A program made the translations under genes and the position numbers. The notes below the pieces were generated by a model that saw nothing but the letters and a program-made list of their open reading frames with translations, did not search any database and was not told the origin of the DNA. A DNA stretch of 64,000 nucleotides from Sphingopyxis sp. GTDB taxonomy: Bacteria; Pseudomonadota; Alphaproteobacteria; Sphingomonadales; Sphingomonadaceae. Of this stretch, positions 8,586 through 18,509 are shown piece by piece. Location of the stretch: the NCBI GenBank assembly GCA_016793775.1, contig JAEULK010000034.1:1-64000 (forward strand), written 5' to 3'. Numbering within the stretch: position 1 is the stretch's first letter; every line of letters starts with the position of its first letter.

Positions 8586-9780
8586 AGGCGCTGATGCCCG
8601 TGATCGCGCGGCCCAAAATCAGCGCATGGACGTCGTGCGTGCCCTCATAGGTGTTGACCGTCTCCAGGTTCACCGCGTGGCGGATGACATGATAATCGGC
8701 CGAAATACCGTTACCGCCGTGCATGTCGCGCGCGACGCGGGCGATATCGAGCGCCTTGCCGCAATTGTTGCGCTTCAGCAGACTGATCATGTCGGGGGCG
8801 ACATGCCCCTCGTCGATCAACCGGCCGACGCGCAGCGCGGTCTGGAGGCCCAGCGCGATTTCGGTGAGCATGTTGGCGAGTTTCAGCTGCACGATCTGGT
8901 TCGCCGCGAGCGGTCGCCCGAACTGCTTGCGCTCGCCGGTATAAGTGCGCGCCGCCTCGTAGCAAAATTCGGCCGCCCCCATCGCGCCCCAGCCGATGCC
9001 GTAGCGCGCCCGGTTGAGGCAGCCGAACGGCCCCTTCAGCCCCGACACATGCGGCAACAGCGCATCCTCGCCGACCTCGACCCCGTCCATCACGATCTCG
9101 CCGGTGATCGAGGCGCGCAGGCTCACCTTGCCCTCGATCTTCGGCGCCGACAGCCCCTTCATGCCCTTTTCGAGCACGAAGCCGCGGATCGCGCCGTCGT
9201 GCGCGTCGGATTTTGCCCACACGACGAAGACGTCGGCGATCGGCGAATTGGTGATCCACATCTTCGCGCCCTTCAGCCGGTATCCGCCCGCGATCTTTTC
9301 GGCGCGGGTGCGCATGCCGCCGGGGTCGCTGCCCGCATCGGGCTCGGTCAGCCCGAAACAGCCGACCAGCTCGCCCGAGGTCAGCCCGGGCAGATATTTG
9401 CGCTTCTGCTCCTCGCTGCCATAGGCGTTGATCGGGTGGATCACGAGGCTGCTCTGCACCGAACAGGCCGAGCGGTATCCCGAATCGATGCGCTCGACCT
9501 CGCGCGCGATCAGCCCGTAGCTGACATAGCTGAGGCCCGCGCCGCCATATTCCGGGTCGATCGTCGCGCCCAGCAGCCCGAGCGCGCCCATCTCGGACAT
9601 GATCTCGCGGTCGAACCGCTCGTCCAGAAACGCCGAGGTCACGCGCGGCAACAATTCGCCTTCCGCATAGGCGCGCGCGGTATCGCGCACCATCCGCTCT
9701 TCGTCGCTCAGCTGGGCGTCGAGCATCAGGGGGTCGAGCGGGTCGAGCGCGACGACGCGCTGCGGATCGGCGAGGGCCAT
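8578..9780 (-). CDS. gcdH: glutaryl-CoA dehydrogenase
   Basis: A 400-residue acyl-CoA dehydrogenase that oxidatively decarboxylates glutaryl-CoA to crotonyl-CoA with FAD and electron-transfer flavoprotein. Subgroup signatures are clear: SVQSSLV in the N-terminal half, [16 protein letters not shown] at the flavin site, and [18 protein letters not shown] at the C-terminus with the catalytic base Glu379. Length matches the bacterial and mitochondrial enzymes. It is first in a two-gene operon with the CoA-transferase. Confidence 0.92.
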   Translation of the reverse strand: MALADPQRVVALDPLDPLMLDAQLSDEERMVRDTARAYAEGELLPRVTSAFLDERFDREIMSEMGALGLLGATIDPEYGGAGLSYVSYGLIAREVERIDSGYRSACSVQSSLVIHPINAYGSEEQKRKYLPGLTSGELVGCFGLTEPDAGSDPGGMRTRAEKIAGGYRLKGAKMWITNSPIADVFVVWAKSDAHDGAIRGFVLEKGMKGLSAPKIEGKVSLRASITGEIVMDGVEVGEDALLPHVSGLKGPFGCLNRARYGIGWGAMGAAEFCYEAARTYTGERKQFGRPLAANQIVQLKLANMLTEIALGLQTALRVGRLIDEGHVAPDMISLLKRNNCGKALDIARVARDMHGGNGISADYHVIRHAVNLETVNTYEGTHDVHALILGRAITGISAFA

Positions 9781-9826
9781 GGTCCGGGCTTTCTCTTGAC
9801 GCGAACGCCCCGCTTCGGAGCGCGCG

Positions 9827-10741
9827 CTAGGGGGTGGTTGCGGCCGGCGTCTTTCCGGCCACCGCGGCGACGGGGCCGCCGCGCGGTTCCAATATCGCCG
9901 CGGTCTCGATCAGGTCAAGCGCGCGCCGCGCTTCGTGATAGCGGCGTGCATCGATCAGCCATTCGTTCGCCGCCGCCGCGCCCGGCATCGCCTCGACCTC
10001 GGCGATCGCCTTGTCGGCCATACCGCCGGCGAGGTAGCGGCGCGCACGCTCGAGGCGCTCGGTGGCGCGCGCCGAGGGGGTGCCCGCGGCGCGCACGACG
10101 AACAACTCACTCACTTCGCGGCGGATTCCGGTCCACAGATTGCCGCTGTCGCCGCTGCGCCCGACGAGCTGCGGCGCCACCGCGTCGAGTTCGGCGCGCA
10201 ATTGTTCGATGGTCACCGGATCGCGCGAGGTTTCGATGATCGTCTTGACCGCATTGGGCTGGTCGTCGCCGAAACGCAGCCGCAGCTGCGCGTCGAGATA
10301 ACCGAGCGACAGCCCGCGATCGAGCGCGCGGCGCACCGCGAAGGCGACGAGCAGCCCTTCGGCGCGCGAAGCATTGCCCGACGCCGACGCGGCCTCGAGC
10401 GTGATCCGCGACAGCCTTTGTTCGAGTTCGGCGACCCGCGCCGCGAGCGCATCGGCGCTGTCGGCGGGGCTCGGCGCCGCCAGCGGCTGCGCGGGTGCGA
10501 CGGGGGCGGGCGCTTCGCCGGCGCCGGCCACCGCGACCGTGCCGCCCGGCGTCGCGGTTTCGATCACCTTGCTCAGCGGCGTTCCGTCGTCGGCGAGCAG
10601 CCGGTTCATCGCCCAGCCGCCGCCGATGATTCCGATCACCAGAACCACCAGCGCGGCAATAGCCAAGTTCCGGAAAGATGGCCCTTTGCGCGGTCGCTCC
10701 TCGCCGAGATCGACGGGCGTTTCGCTGCTTTCGATTGCCAT
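9827..10741 (-). CDS. Mic60/mitofilin-like membrane protein in the heme gene cluster
   Basis: A 304-residue protein. A proline- and charge-rich cytoplasmic N-terminus is followed by one transmembrane helix (about residues 26-46), a Pro/Ala linker, a helical segment with coiled-coil character ([16 protein letters not shown]) and a helical C-terminal domain. The C-terminus ([22 protein letters not shown], then [20 protein letters not shown]) resembles the mitofilin signature domain. Alphaproteobacterial Mic60 homologues are known next to heme genes, and this gene lies 19 bases after hemD. Mic60 bends membranes and makes contacts with outer-membrane complexes. The assignment rests on layout and pattern, and the protein is shorter than mitochondrial Mic60. 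Confidence 0.62.
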   Translation of the reverse strand: MAIESSETPVDLGEERPRKGPSFRNLAIAALVVLVIGIIGGGWAMNRLLADDGTPLSKVIETATPGGTVAVAGAGEAPAPVAPAQPLAAPSPADSADALAARVAELEQRLSRITLEAASASGNASRAEGLLVAFAVRRALDRGLSLGYLDAQLRLRFGDDQPNAVKTIIETSRDPVTIEQLRAELDAVAPQLVGRSGDSGNLWTGIRREVSELFVVRAAGTPSARATERLERARRYLAGGMADKAIAEVEAMPGAAAANEWLIDARRYHEARRALDLIETAAILEPRGGPVAAVAGKTPAATTP

Positions 10742-10760
10742 ATACCTCTTTCAGACGACC

Positions 10761-11444
10761 CTATTTTTCGCCCTTTTTGCACAGATCGACCGCCGCTGTC
10801 ACCATCGCCGCGTCGTCGGGACGCTCCGTAACGGTAACAGAGGCCCAGCCGCTGCCCGCCGCGCGCGCCGCCGCCGCGCTGATCGCGACCAGCGCCAGCG
10901 CGTCGCGCCGATCCTCGGTCAGCGCCGCGATCCGCGCCGCGCCGCGCGCCGAATGGGCGAGCAGGATCGCGGGTCCGGCGACCAGCCGCTCCCAATCGGC
11001 GGGCGGATCGACCGGATCGACCGTGTAGCAGGGCAAAGGCGACAGCCGCGCGCCGCGCGCCTCCAGGTCCGACCGGTCGCGCCCGCAAAGCCATAATATC
11101 CTTGGATTTTCCGAGGACGTCATGGCGTCGATCACGCGTTGCGCATCGCCGGCGCCGGCGGCGACGACGGTCAGCCCGGCCGCCTCGGCGGCGGCGGCGG
11201 TCGCGGCGCCGACGGCATGGACGGGCAGCGAAACGAGTCTGGCGAGGTCGGGACCCGCGAGCCGCACCGCCTGCGCGCTGGTCAACAACAGGGCGTCATG
11301 GTCGCCGGGATCGGGCGCCGTCCAGGGCAGCGGCGTCGCCGCAAACAGCGGCATCGCCCGCGCCGCGATCCCCAGCGCCGCGAACCGTGCCACCGTCGCC
11401 GCCTTGCCCGGTTCGGGGCGCGTGACGATGACCGGCAGGCTCAT
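10761..11444 (-). CDS. hemD: uroporphyrinogen-III synthase
   Basis: A 227-residue cytoplasmic enzyme that cyclises hydroxymethylbilane to uroporphyrinogen III with inversion of ring D. It starts with the family pattern PVIVTRPEPG and keeps LLLTSAQAVR and an LLAHSARGAA segment typical of HemD. The open frame continues upstream, but ATG 11444 is chosen because it overlaps the hemC stop as ATGA and begins at the homologous N-terminus. HemD sequences are weakly conserved, so position after hemC is part of the evidence. Confidence 0.88.
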   Translation of the reverse strand: MSLPVIVTRPEPGKAATVARFAALGIAARAMPLFAATPLPWTAPDPGDHDALLLTSAQAVRLAGPDLARLVSLPVHAVGAATAAAAEAAGLTVVAAGAGDAQRVIDAMTSSENPRILWLCGRDRSDLEARGARLSPLPCYTVDPVDPPADWERLVAGPAILLAHSARGAARIAALTEDRRDALALVAISAAAARAAGSGWASVTVTERPDDAAMVTAAVDLCKKGEK

Positions 11445-12391
11445 GCGAAAAGGCGGCGCACCGCATCGGGCGCCCGCCCGAGCAGGTCGTGCGCCAACGC
11501 GGCGGGAGCATCGGCGTCCGTAACCTCGACGGCGCCGACGACATGCTTGGCGCCATCCTCCGAATAGAGTTCGGCCCCGAGCCGCAGCGCGCCATCCGGC
11601 TGAAACTGCGCAAAGGCGGCAACCGGCGAGCGGCAATCGCCGCCCAGCGCCGCCAGAAACGCCCTTTCGGCCGCGACCGCACGGTGCGTCGGTACATGGT
11701 CGATCACCGCCAGCAGGGCGCGCACCGCGTCATTGTCGCTGCGGCACTCGATCCCGATCGCCCCCTGCGAGGCAGCCGGCAACAAGATGTCGATGTCCTG
11801 CACCGTGCCGATGTCGAACATTGCCAGCCGGTCGAGCCCCGCCGCCGCCAACAAAGTCGCATCGACATCGCCCGCGGCGAGCTTCGCCAGCCGCGTCTGG
11901 ACATTGCCGCGCAGCAGCAGCGTCTCGATATCGCTGCGTTGCCTTTTCACTTGCGCCGCGCGGCGCGGGCTGCTCGTGCCCAGCCGCGCGCCCGTCGGCA
12001 GCGCCGAGATCGTCGTCGCCATGATCCCGTCGCGCACCACCAGCCGATCGCGCGGATCGGCGCGTTCGAGCATGGCGCCGAGGAAGAAGCGCGGATCGCG
12101 CAAAGTTTCGACATCTTTCAGGCTGTGCACCGCGATGTCGATCGTCCCCGCGTCGAGCGCCGCGTCGAGCTCGCGCGTCCACAACGCCTTGCCCCCGACT
12201 TCGGCGAGCGCGCGGTCCTGGATCCGGTCGCCGGTCGCGGTCATCGGTACGATTTCGAGCGCCGCAGGGTCGATACCATGGGCGCGCACGAGCGCTGCGG
12301 CCGCCATATCGGCCTGCGCGCGCGCCAGCGGCGACGCGCGCGTGCCAATGCGCAGCGGACGGTCGGGGGTCGGAAGCGGGATCGAAGCCAT
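11441..12391 (-). CDS. hemC: hydroxymethylbilane synthase (porphobilinogen deaminase)
   Basis: A 316-residue enzyme that polymerises four porphobilinogens to hydroxymethylbilane. It begins RIGTRASPLARAQA, followed by VHSLKDVET and GTSSPRRAAQ (substrate-binding arginines). GGDCRSP near residue 250 holds the dipyrromethane-cofactor cysteine. It leads the hemC-hemD-mic60-like operon. It is divergent from tsaD across repeat element B, so its promoter must lie in or beside that element. Confidence 0.95.
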   Translation of the reverse strand: MASIPLPTPDRPLRIGTRASPLARAQADMAAAALVRAHGIDPAALEIVPMTATGDRIQDRALAEVGGKALWTRELDAALDAGTIDIAVHSLKDVETLRDPRFFLGAMLERADPRDRLVVRDGIMATTISALPTGARLGTSSPRRAAQVKRQRSDIETLLLRGNVQTRLAKLAAGDVDATLLAAAGLDRLAMFDIGTVQDIDILLPAASQGAIGIECRSDNDAVRALLAVIDHVPTHRAVAAERAFLAALGGDCRSPVAAFAQFQPDGALRLGAELYSEDGAKHVVGAVEVTDADAPAALAHDLLGRAPDAVRRLFA

Positions 12392-12436
12392 GCGGTGCTG
12401 CTAAGGCTTCGAAAGCCGAAAGGGAAGAAGAAGGGA

Positions 12437-12620
12437 TTCGCGCAGAGACGCAGAGGGCGCAGAGATTCCTGTTCACGCGGAGACGCGGAGGCGCGAAGGA
12501 CGAGATTGGCGGCTTTGCCGCCTTTCCTGTTTCTCTGCGTCCTCTGCGCCTCTGCGCGCATTTTATGAAGCGCAAGCTCGAACGCCAAAAATCTCCGCGT
12601 CTCCGCGTCTCCGCGTGAAC
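12437..12620. repeat. interleaved inverted-repeat element, copy B
   Basis: Second copy of the layout at 2221-2420, between divergent hemC and tsaD. Arm a (12437-12464) pairs with a' (12531-12558), and b (12472-12500) pairs with b' (12592-12619). The GGCGGC-TTT-GCCGCC hairpin (about 12507-12522) lies between b and a'. Octamer units (CGCAGAGG in a, CGCGGAGA in b) match copy A, while the sequence between arms differs. Confidence 0.8.
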
Positions 12621-12664
12621 CCCTTTCAACCCCGGCGTTGCGGGACTAAGAGGCGCGCAACAAT

Positions 12665-13699
12665 ATGACTCTGATCCTCGGCCTCGAATCGAGCTGCGAC
12701 GAAACCGCGGCAGCGCTCGTCGACAGCGACCGGCGCATCCTCGCGCACCGCGTCGCGGGGCAGGAGGCCGATCATGCGCCCTATGGCGGGGTCGTTCCCG
12801 AGATCGCGGCGCGCGCGCATGTCGACCGGCTGGCACCCATCGTCGAACGCACACTCGCCGATGCCGGAAAGACGCTCGCCGACGTCGATGCGATCGCCGC
12901 GACCGCCGGGCCGGGGCTGATCGGCGGCGTCATGGTCGGGCTCGTCACCGGCAAGGCGCTCGCGCATGCCGCAGGCAAGCCGCTGATCGCGGTGAACCAT
13001 CTCGAAGGCCATGCGCTCAGCCCGCGCCTCGCCGACCCGAGCCTCGAATTCCCCTATCTGCTGCTGCTCGTCTCGGGCGGCCATTGCCAGCTGCTGCTGG
13101 TGCGGGGCGTCGGCGCCTATCGCCGACTCGCCACCACGATCGACGATGCCGCCGGCGAAGCCTTCGACAAGACCGCGAAACTGCTCGGTCTCGGCTACCC
13201 CGGCGGCCCGGCGGTCGAGCGCATCGCCAGCGAGGGCGCCGCCAAGGCGGTGCCGCTCCCCCGCCCGCTCGTCGGCAGCGCCGAACCCCATTTCTCCTTC
13301 GCCGGCCTCAAGAGCGCGGTCGCCCGGGCCGCCGCTTCGGGGCAGCACAGCGTCCCCGACCTCGCCGCCTCCTTCCAGCAGGCCGTCGTCGATTGCCTGG
13401 TAGACCGCAGCCGCATCGCGCTCGCCGCCTGCCCCGAAGCCACCGCCTTCGTCGTCGCGGGCGGGGTCGCCGCCAATGGCGCGATCCGCACCGCGCTCAC
13501 CGACCTTGCGGCGCGCCACGACAGGCCTTTCGTCGCGCCGCCGCTATGGCTGTGCACCGACAATGGCGCGATGATCGCCTGGGCGGGCGCCGAGCGGTTC
13601 GCCGCAGGCCTCACCGATCCGCTCGACGTCCCCGCGCGCCCGCGCTGGCCGCTCGACCCCGCGGCGGAGGCGGTGCGCGGCGCCGGAGTCAAAGCATGA
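12665..13699 (+). CDS. tsaD: tRNA t(6)A37 threonylcarbamoyltransferase subunit TsaD
   Basis: A 344-residue ASKHA-fold protein that transfers the threonylcarbamoyl group to A37 of ANN-decoding tRNAs together with TsaB and TsaE. The N-terminus [16 protein letters not shown] is diagnostic. Metal- and nucleotide-site features follow: [41 protein letters not shown] and a late [12 protein letters not shown]. Length is normal. The gpsA start overlaps its stop (ATGA), a pairing common in alphaproteobacteria. Confidence 0.95.
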   Translation: MTLILGLESSCDETAAALVDSDRRILAHRVAGQEADHAPYGGVVPEIAARAHVDRLAPIVERTLADAGKTLADVDAIAATAGPGLIGGVMVGLVTGKALAHAAGKPLIAVNHLEGHALSPRLADPSLEFPYLLLLVSGGHCQLLLVRGVGAYRRLATTIDDAAGEAFDKTAKLLGLGYPGGPAVERIASEGAAKAVPLPRPLVGSAEPHFSFAGLKSAVARAAASGQHSVPDLAASFQQAVVDCLVDRSRIALAACPEATAFVVAGGVAANGAIRTALTDLAARHDRPFVAPPLWLCTDNGAMIAWAGAERFAAGLTDPLDVPARPRWPLDPAAEAVRGAGVKA

Positions 13700-14697
13700 C
13701 CCGTGAAAGCATGACGTCGCGCTTCGGCATCGTCGGCGGCGGCGCCTGGGGCACCGCGCTCGCGCAATTGCTCGCCGCAGACGGCGCTCCGGTCCGACTT
13801 TGGGCGCGCGAGGCCGAGGTCGTCGCGGCGATCAACATCGAACGTCGCAACACGCTGTTCCTGCCCGGCGCGGCGCTGTCGCCGTCGCTCACCGCCACCG
13901 GCACCCTCGCCGACATGGCGGCCTGCGACGCGCTCCTCATCGTCGTCCCCGTACCCTTCCTGCGCGCCGTGCTCGCCGAGCTGCCGCCGGGCGAGGCGCC
14001 GCTGATCCTGTGCAGCAAGGGCATGGAGGCGGGCAGCTTCGCCTTCCCCGTCGATATCGCGCGCGCCGTCGCACCGACCCGCCCGGTCGCGATACTGTCG
14101 GGCCCGACCTTCGCGCACGAAGTCGCCGCCGGCCTGCCCACCGCGATCACCCTCGCTGCCGCCGACCCGGCGATCGCCGACCGCCTCGCCGCCGCGCTCG
14201 CACGCCCGCATTTCCGCCCCTATGTCAGCACCGATGTGATCGGCGCCGAGATCGGCGGCGCGGTGAAGAATATCCTCGCCATCGCCTGCGGCATCGTCGA
14301 CGGCGCCGGGCTCGGGCTCAACGCGCGCGCCGCGCTGATCAGCCGCGGTTTTGCCGAAATGACGCGCTTCGGCCTGTCGCGCGGCGCCGAAGCCGAAACG
14401 CTCGCGGGACTCGCCGGACTCGGTGACCTTGTGCTCACCTGCACCTCGAGCAATTCGCGCAACTTCTCGCTCGGCCAGGGCCTCGGGCGCGGCGAGGATG
14501 CCGCGAGCCTGATGGCCGACCGCCGCACCGTCGCCGAAGGCGCGTTCAGCGCCCCCGTTGTGGCCGCCGCGGCGCGCGCCGACGGCATCGACATGCCGAT
14601 CACCGACGCCGTCGCGCGCCTCGTCGCGGGCGAGATCCGCGCGAGCGAGGCCATTCAGGCATTGCTCAGCCGTCCGCTGCGACGCGAAGGGCGATGA
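13696..14697 (+). CDS. gpsA: NAD(P)-dependent glycerol-3-phosphate dehydrogenase
   Basis: A 333-residue cytoplasmic enzyme that reduces dihydroxyacetone phosphate to sn-glycerol 3-phosphate for phospholipid synthesis. It has the [10 protein letters not shown] dinucleotide loop, [13 protein letters not shown], and [11 protein letters not shown] with the catalytic lysine, followed by [10 protein letters not shown]. Start: ATG 13696 overlaps the tsaD stop as ATGA; a second ATG at 13711 is a possible alternative five codons in. Confidence 0.94.
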   Translation: MTRESMTSRFGIVGGGAWGTALAQLLAADGAPVRLWAREAEVVAAINIERRNTLFLPGAALSPSLTATGTLADMAACDALLIVVPVPFLRAVLAELPPGEAPLILCSKGMEAGSFAFPVDIARAVAPTRPVAILSGPTFAHEVAAGLPTAITLAAADPAIADRLAAALARPHFRPYVSTDVIGAEIGGAVKNILAIACGIVDGAGLGLNARAALISRGFAEMTRFGLSRGAEAETLAGLAGLGDLVLTCTSSNSRNFSLGQGLGRGEDAASLMADRRTVAEGAFSAPVVAAAARADGIDMPITDAVARLVAGEIRASEAIQALLSRPLRREGR

Positions 14698-14773
14698 TCG
14701 GGCACCATGATTTGCCACTCCACCCCCGCCGCGCTACTAAGCGGCAGGGCGAGGAGCAAGGGGGACCGCCGGT

Positions 14774-16315
14774 TTGACCCAGACGGACAGCGCGGCCGCG
14801 CCCGCCTCCCCCGCATCGCCCGGCGACGAGCCCCCGCGCGATGCCGACACCGCCGCGCTCGCCAAGGGCGGCCGCACCAATTTTTTCGGTTTCATCCTCC
14901 GCCTCGTCGCGCGCCTGCCCTTCCTCTATGTCGCGGGCCGCTGGTACGGGCCCGAGGCGGTCGGGCGCTTCGCCTTCGCGGTGCTCGTCATCGAACTGGT
15001 CGCGCAGCTGTCGACTCTCGGGCTCAAGCGCGGCCTCGCCGAGCAGTTGAGCGCGCCCGGCGCCGACCACCGCATGGTCGTGTGGGATGGCATGTTCGTC
15101 GCGCTGCTCGCCTCGACCGCCGGCTCGCTGCTGCTGCTCGCCTTTCCGCAGCTCATGTTCCCCGCCGGCGGCATCGACAGCACCGACCGCTGGATGGCGC
15201 TGCTCGTCTTCGCGATCGCGGGGACCGAGGTCGCGCTCGCCGCCTGCGCCTATAAATTCGACATCGGCGCGACGGTACGCGCGCGCGCCGTCGTCGAACC
15301 CTGGGTGATCAGCCTCGGCGCGGCGGTCTTCTGGTATGTGTCGGTGCGCGACGGGCTGATGCTCTCCTACGCCGCGGCGATGATCGGCGCCTTCCTGACC
15401 GCGCTCATCCCGATGATCGGCCATTATGGCGGTCCGCGCGGATGGCAGCCGCATCCGGTGCATCTGATGACGGTCGCGCGCCGCAACGCGCCGCTCGCCG
15501 CCGCCGACGCGATCGAATGGGGCACCCGCCGCCTCGACCTCTTCATCCTCGGCCAGTTCACCTCGCCGACGATCTACGGCATCTATTATATGGCGCAGCA
15601 GGTCGCCTCGCTGCCGCAGAAACTGAAGACCAGTTTCGAGCCGATCCTCGGCCCCGTCATCACCCGCAATCTGGCCGAGAAAAAGCTTTCGGCCGTCGCG
15701 GCGCAGGTCAGCCAGGTCGGGTTCTGGATCATCGCGGCGCAGGCCGGCGTCGCGCTTGCGCTCGGTATTCCGGGCGAGGCGGTGATGGGCCTCGTCGGCC
15801 CCGAATTCGTCGGCGGCACCGCCGCGCTCGCCTTCCTGCTCGCCGCCGAGGTCGTCGCCGCGACCGCCGTCGTCAGCGAGGCGGCGCTCGTTTACGTCGC
15901 GCGCCACCGCAATCTGCTCATCAGCCTCGCGACGCTCGCGCTGCAGGCGGCGCTCAGCGTGATCTTCATCAAGATCGCCGAAGCGATGGGATGGCCGCCG
16001 CTACTTTATGCCGCGGCGGTCGCGCTCGCGTTGATGCTCGCGCTCGGCTTCGCCTCGGTGACCAAGGCCTGGCTGCTCGGCCGCATCCTCGGCACCCCGG
16101 TCAACAGCCTGCGCTGGGCGCTCGTCTGGGCGACCGCCGGCGCGGCGGTGCTCGGCTGGGGCGCGACGCGGCTCCCCGAATGGGCCGAGCTGCTGATCGG
16201 CGTGCCGGTGATCCTGGGAATCTACGGCTGGCTGATCTGGACCCGCGGTTTCGGCCCCGCCGACCGCGCCTTGTTCAAGAAACATCCCGAACCGGCGGCG
16301 ACCGAGGCGGCCTAA
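14774..16315 (+). CDS. polysaccharide/lipid-linked oligosaccharide flippase-like protein (MOP superfamily)
   Basis: A 513-residue integral membrane protein with about 12-14 hydrophobic helices after a Pro/Ala-rich, hydrophilic N-terminus of roughly 35 residues. Features such as LPFLYVAGRWYGPEAVGRFAF and EWGTRRLDLFILGQF fit the Wzx/polysaccharide-export branch of the MOP superfamily, which flips lipid-linked glycans across the inner membrane. It starts at TTG 14774 behind a strong AAGGGGG site; no better start was seen. It follows gpsA by 76 bases and may be cotranscribed. The substrate is unknown and no glycosyltransferase lies beside it. Confidence 0.78.
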   Translation: MTQTDSAAAPASPASPGDEPPRDADTAALAKGGRTNFFGFILRLVARLPFLYVAGRWYGPEAVGRFAFAVLVIELVAQLSTLGLKRGLAEQLSAPGADHRMVVWDGMFVALLASTAGSLLLLAFPQLMFPAGGIDSTDRWMALLVFAIAGTEVALAACAYKFDIGATVRARAVVEPWVISLGAAVFWYVSVRDGLMLSYAAAMIGAFLTALIPMIGHYGGPRGWQPHPVHLMTVARRNAPLAAADAIEWGTRRLDLFILGQFTSPTIYGIYYMAQQVASLPQKLKTSFEPILGPVITRNLAEKKLSAVAAQVSQVGFWIIAAQAGVALALGIPGEAVMGLVGPEFVGGTAALAFLLAAEVVAATAVVSEAALVYVARHRNLLISLATLALQAALSVIFIKIAEAMGWPPLLYAAAVALALMLALGFASVTKAWLLGRILGTPVNSLRWALVWATAGAAVLGWGATRLPEWAELLIGVPVILGIYGWLIWTRGFGPADRALFKKHPEPAATEAA

Positions 16316-16322
16316 CCCGTTC

Positions 16323-16398
16323 CGTCATCCGGGCGCAGGCCGGGATCGCGACCTCGCATCATGATGCCGCGGTGAGCCCGGCCTTCGCTGGGGTGACG
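16323..16398. repeat. REP-like imperfect inverted repeat
   Basis: CGTCATCCGGGCGCAGGCC (from 16323) is mirrored imperfectly by a sequence ending GGGGTGACG (to 16398). It lies between the convergent flippase gene and the small membrane-protein gene. It belongs to the GTCATCCGGGC...GGGTGACG class of dispersed palindromes and may act as a terminator. Confidence 0.6.
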
Positions 16399-16407
16399 AT
16401 AAGTATA

Positions 16408-16665
16408 TTATTCGACCGCCTTCTGCGCCGCGTCGCCGACATCCTGCGCGGCGTCGCCGACCTTTTGCGCCGCCTCGGTGATCGCGCCGGTCTCGGCCTT
16501 TTCATTGCCGAGGAACTGGAAGGCGAAAAAGCCCGCGACGACCACGATGATCAGCAACACGATCATGCCGATCCCGCCGCCGCCGCGCCGCGGTTCGCGG
16601 TCGATCACGGTCGTGGTGTGCGTCGTCCCGTCGGGATCGCGCGTGGTGTGAATTTCATCGGCCAT
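16408..16665 (-). CDS. small single-span membrane protein, hypothetical
   Basis: An 85-residue protein. A polar, Thr-rich N-terminus (DPDGTTHTTTVIDREPRRGGGG) precedes one hydrophobic helix at about residues 33-53. A C-terminal amphipathic tail carries the near-repeats EAAQKVGDAAQ and DVGDAAQKAVE. A GGAGGC-like site precedes the ATG. No named family was recognised. The Ala-rich tail resembles YtxH-like or LEA-like helices, but that is only a resemblance. Confidence 0.7.
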   Translation of the reverse strand: MADEIHTTRDPDGTTHTTTVIDREPRRGGGGIGMIVLLIIVVVAGFFAFQFLGNEKAETGAITEAAQKVGDAAQDVGDAAQKAVE

Positions 16666-16720
16666 GGAAGCCTCCTGTACCTGTGATGGGGCATAGGACG
16701 CTTCAACGGCGCCGAAGTTC

Positions 16721-17719
16721 CTAGCCGAGGCGCGCCGCGACCTTGGCCTTGAGGTCGGTCTGCGCGCGCGGACCGACCTGCGCGATGATTTCGCGCGCGC
16801 ACACCGCGCCCATCGTCAGGCAGTCGGCCATGCTGCGCCCTTCGGCGAGGCCCGACAGGAATCCGGCCGCGAACAGGTCGCCCGCGCCGGTCGTATCGAC
16901 CACCGTGTCGATCGGCTCGGCGGCGACTTCGGTGCGCGTCCCGTCCGCCATCGCCACCGCGCCATGTTCGCCGCGCGTCGCGACGAGCAGCGGCACTTCG
17001 GCGGCGACCTTCGCCAGCGCGGTCTCGAAATCGCTCTCCTGCGCCAGTTCGAGCAGCTCCGCCTCATTGGCGAACAGAATATCGATCTCGCGCGCCGCCA
17101 TCATGCGGCGGAAGTCCTCGCCATGACCCGCGACGACGAAGGTGTCGGACAGGGTGAAAGCCACACGGCGACCCGCCGCCTTGGCCAGCCCGATCGCCTC
17201 GGCCATCGCCGCGCGCGACGCGTCGGCATTCCACAAATAGCCTTCGAGATAGAGGATGTCGCCGTCGGCGATCAGGCCTGCGTCGAGCGCGTCATGCCCC
17301 AGATTCTGCGAGGCGCCGAGGAAGGTGTTCATCGTCCGCTGCCCATCGGGGGTGACGAGGATCAGACAGCGCGCGGTCGGCGCGCCGCCGTCCTGCGCCG
17401 GGGTGTCGAAGGCGACGCCGAGCGAGGTCAGGTCGTGGGTGAATACCTGCCCCAGCTGGTCCTTCGCGACCTGGCCGATGAAGCCGCAATTGCGCCCGAG
17501 CGCGGCCATGCCCGCCAGCGTGTTCGCCGCGCTGCCGCCCGACATTTCGACCGCCGGACCCATCGCCGCGTAAAGCCGCGTCGCCTCGTCGGCGTCGATC
17601 AGCCGCATCGATCCCTTGACCAGCTTTTCGCTTTCGATCAGCGCGTCGTCCGCGCGGGCAAGGACGTCGACGATCGCATTGCCGATGGCAACGACGTCGA
17701 AACGGGCGGTGGAGGCCAT
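16721..17719 (-). CDS. PfkB-family sugar/nucleoside kinase (adenosine-kinase-like)
   Basis: A 332-residue ribokinase-fold kinase. It opens FDVVAIGNAIVDVLA, has MSGGSAANTLAGMA (substrate-site loop) near residue 60, and VDTTGAGDLFAAGFL near residue 285 with the anion hole and catalytic Asp. The N-terminal pattern and FIGQVAKDQLG are typical of the group annotated as adenosine kinase in alphaproteobacteria, so phosphorylation of adenosine or a related nucleoside is likely. ATG 17719 was taken because the family begins there, although the frame stays open upstream. It is divergent from the EI24-like gene. Confidence 0.85.
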   Translation of the reverse strand: MASTARFDVVAIGNAIVDVLARADDALIESEKLVKGSMRLIDADEATRLYAAMGPAVEMSGGSAANTLAGMAALGRNCGFIGQVAKDQLGQVFTHDLTSLGVAFDTPAQDGGAPTARCLILVTPDGQRTMNTFLGASQNLGHDALDAGLIADGDILYLEGYLWNADASRAAMAEAIGLAKAAGRRVAFTLSDTFVVAGHGEDFRRMMAAREIDILFANEAELLELAQESDFETALAKVAAEVPLLVATRGEHGAVAMADGTRTEVAAEPIDTVVDTTGAGDLFAAGFLSGLAEGRSMADCLTMGAVCAREIIAQVGPRAQTDLKAKVAARLG

Positions 17720-17828
17720 AAAATTCCTGTCGATGATGGGAAAGATTGCGCGCGGCTTTAGGGATGGCGGCGCGCGAGCGCAAGCGCGACGCTTGACGCT
17801 CCGCCGCCCGCGTCCCATCCCGTGTCCC

Positions 17829-18509
17829 ATGGCCCGCGCGCTCCACGCCCTGATGCTCGCTTTGCAGGACCTGCCGCGCCGCCCGGTGCTCGTCATCCTC
17901 GCGCAAAGCCTCGCGCTCACCCTGCTGATCTTCGTCGCCACCGGCGCCGCAGTCTTCTTCGCCGCGCGCTGGGCGCTCTACCGCTGGCAATGGCTCGGCG
18001 AGGTCGAGGTCGACATGGCGGGCATCTTGCTCATCCTTGCGCTTCTGGGCGCGAGCTGGCTGTTGTTCCGCGCCGTCGCGATCGCGGTCATCGGCCTGTT
18101 CGGCGACGCGATCGTCGCCGATGTCGAGGGGCGCCGCTATCCCGAGGCGGCGGCGCGCGCGGTGCCGGTCAGCTTCGCCAAGAGCCTGCGCCTCGGCCTG
18201 ATCTCGGTCACGCGCCTCGTCGCGGTCAATCTGATCGCGCTGCCCGTCTATATCCCCCTGTTGTTCACCGCGATCGGCGCACCTTTGCTGGCTTTCGCGA
18301 TCAACGCCGCGCTGCTCGGCCGCGACCTCGAGGCGATGGTGCTGGCGCGCCACCCCGCCCGGCCGCGCCTGACCCGCGGCGCGCGCTGGGGGCTCGGCGC
18401 TCTGTCCGCCGCGGCTTTCCTGGTGCCCGTCGTCAACCTGTTGGCGCCTGTTCTGGGCGCGGCTATGGCCGTCCACCTGATCCATTTGCGAAACAGGGAC
18501 ACCGAATGA
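17829..18509 (+). CDS. EI24-domain integral membrane protein
   Basis: A 226-residue polytopic membrane protein with about four hydrophobic segments (near residues 20-45, 65-90, 130-160 and 190-215) and the conserved FGDAIVADVEGRRYP region. It matches the EI24/CysZ-like family (COG2981). CysZ proteins move sulfate, but alphaproteobacterial paralogues have no proven role, so none is claimed. ATG 17829 is the first Met at the family N-terminus. The following lipoprotein gene overlaps by ATGA. Confidence 0.78.
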   Translation: MARALHALMLALQDLPRRPVLVILAQSLALTLLIFVATGAAVFFAARWALYRWQWLGEVEVDMAGILLILALLGASWLLFRAVAIAVIGLFGDAIVADVEGRRYPEAAARAVPVSFAKSLRLGLISVTRLVAVNLIALPVYIPLLFTAIGAPLLAFAINAALLGRDLEAMVLARHPARPRLTRGARWGLGALSAAAFLVPVVNLLAPVLGAAMAVHLIHLRNRDTE

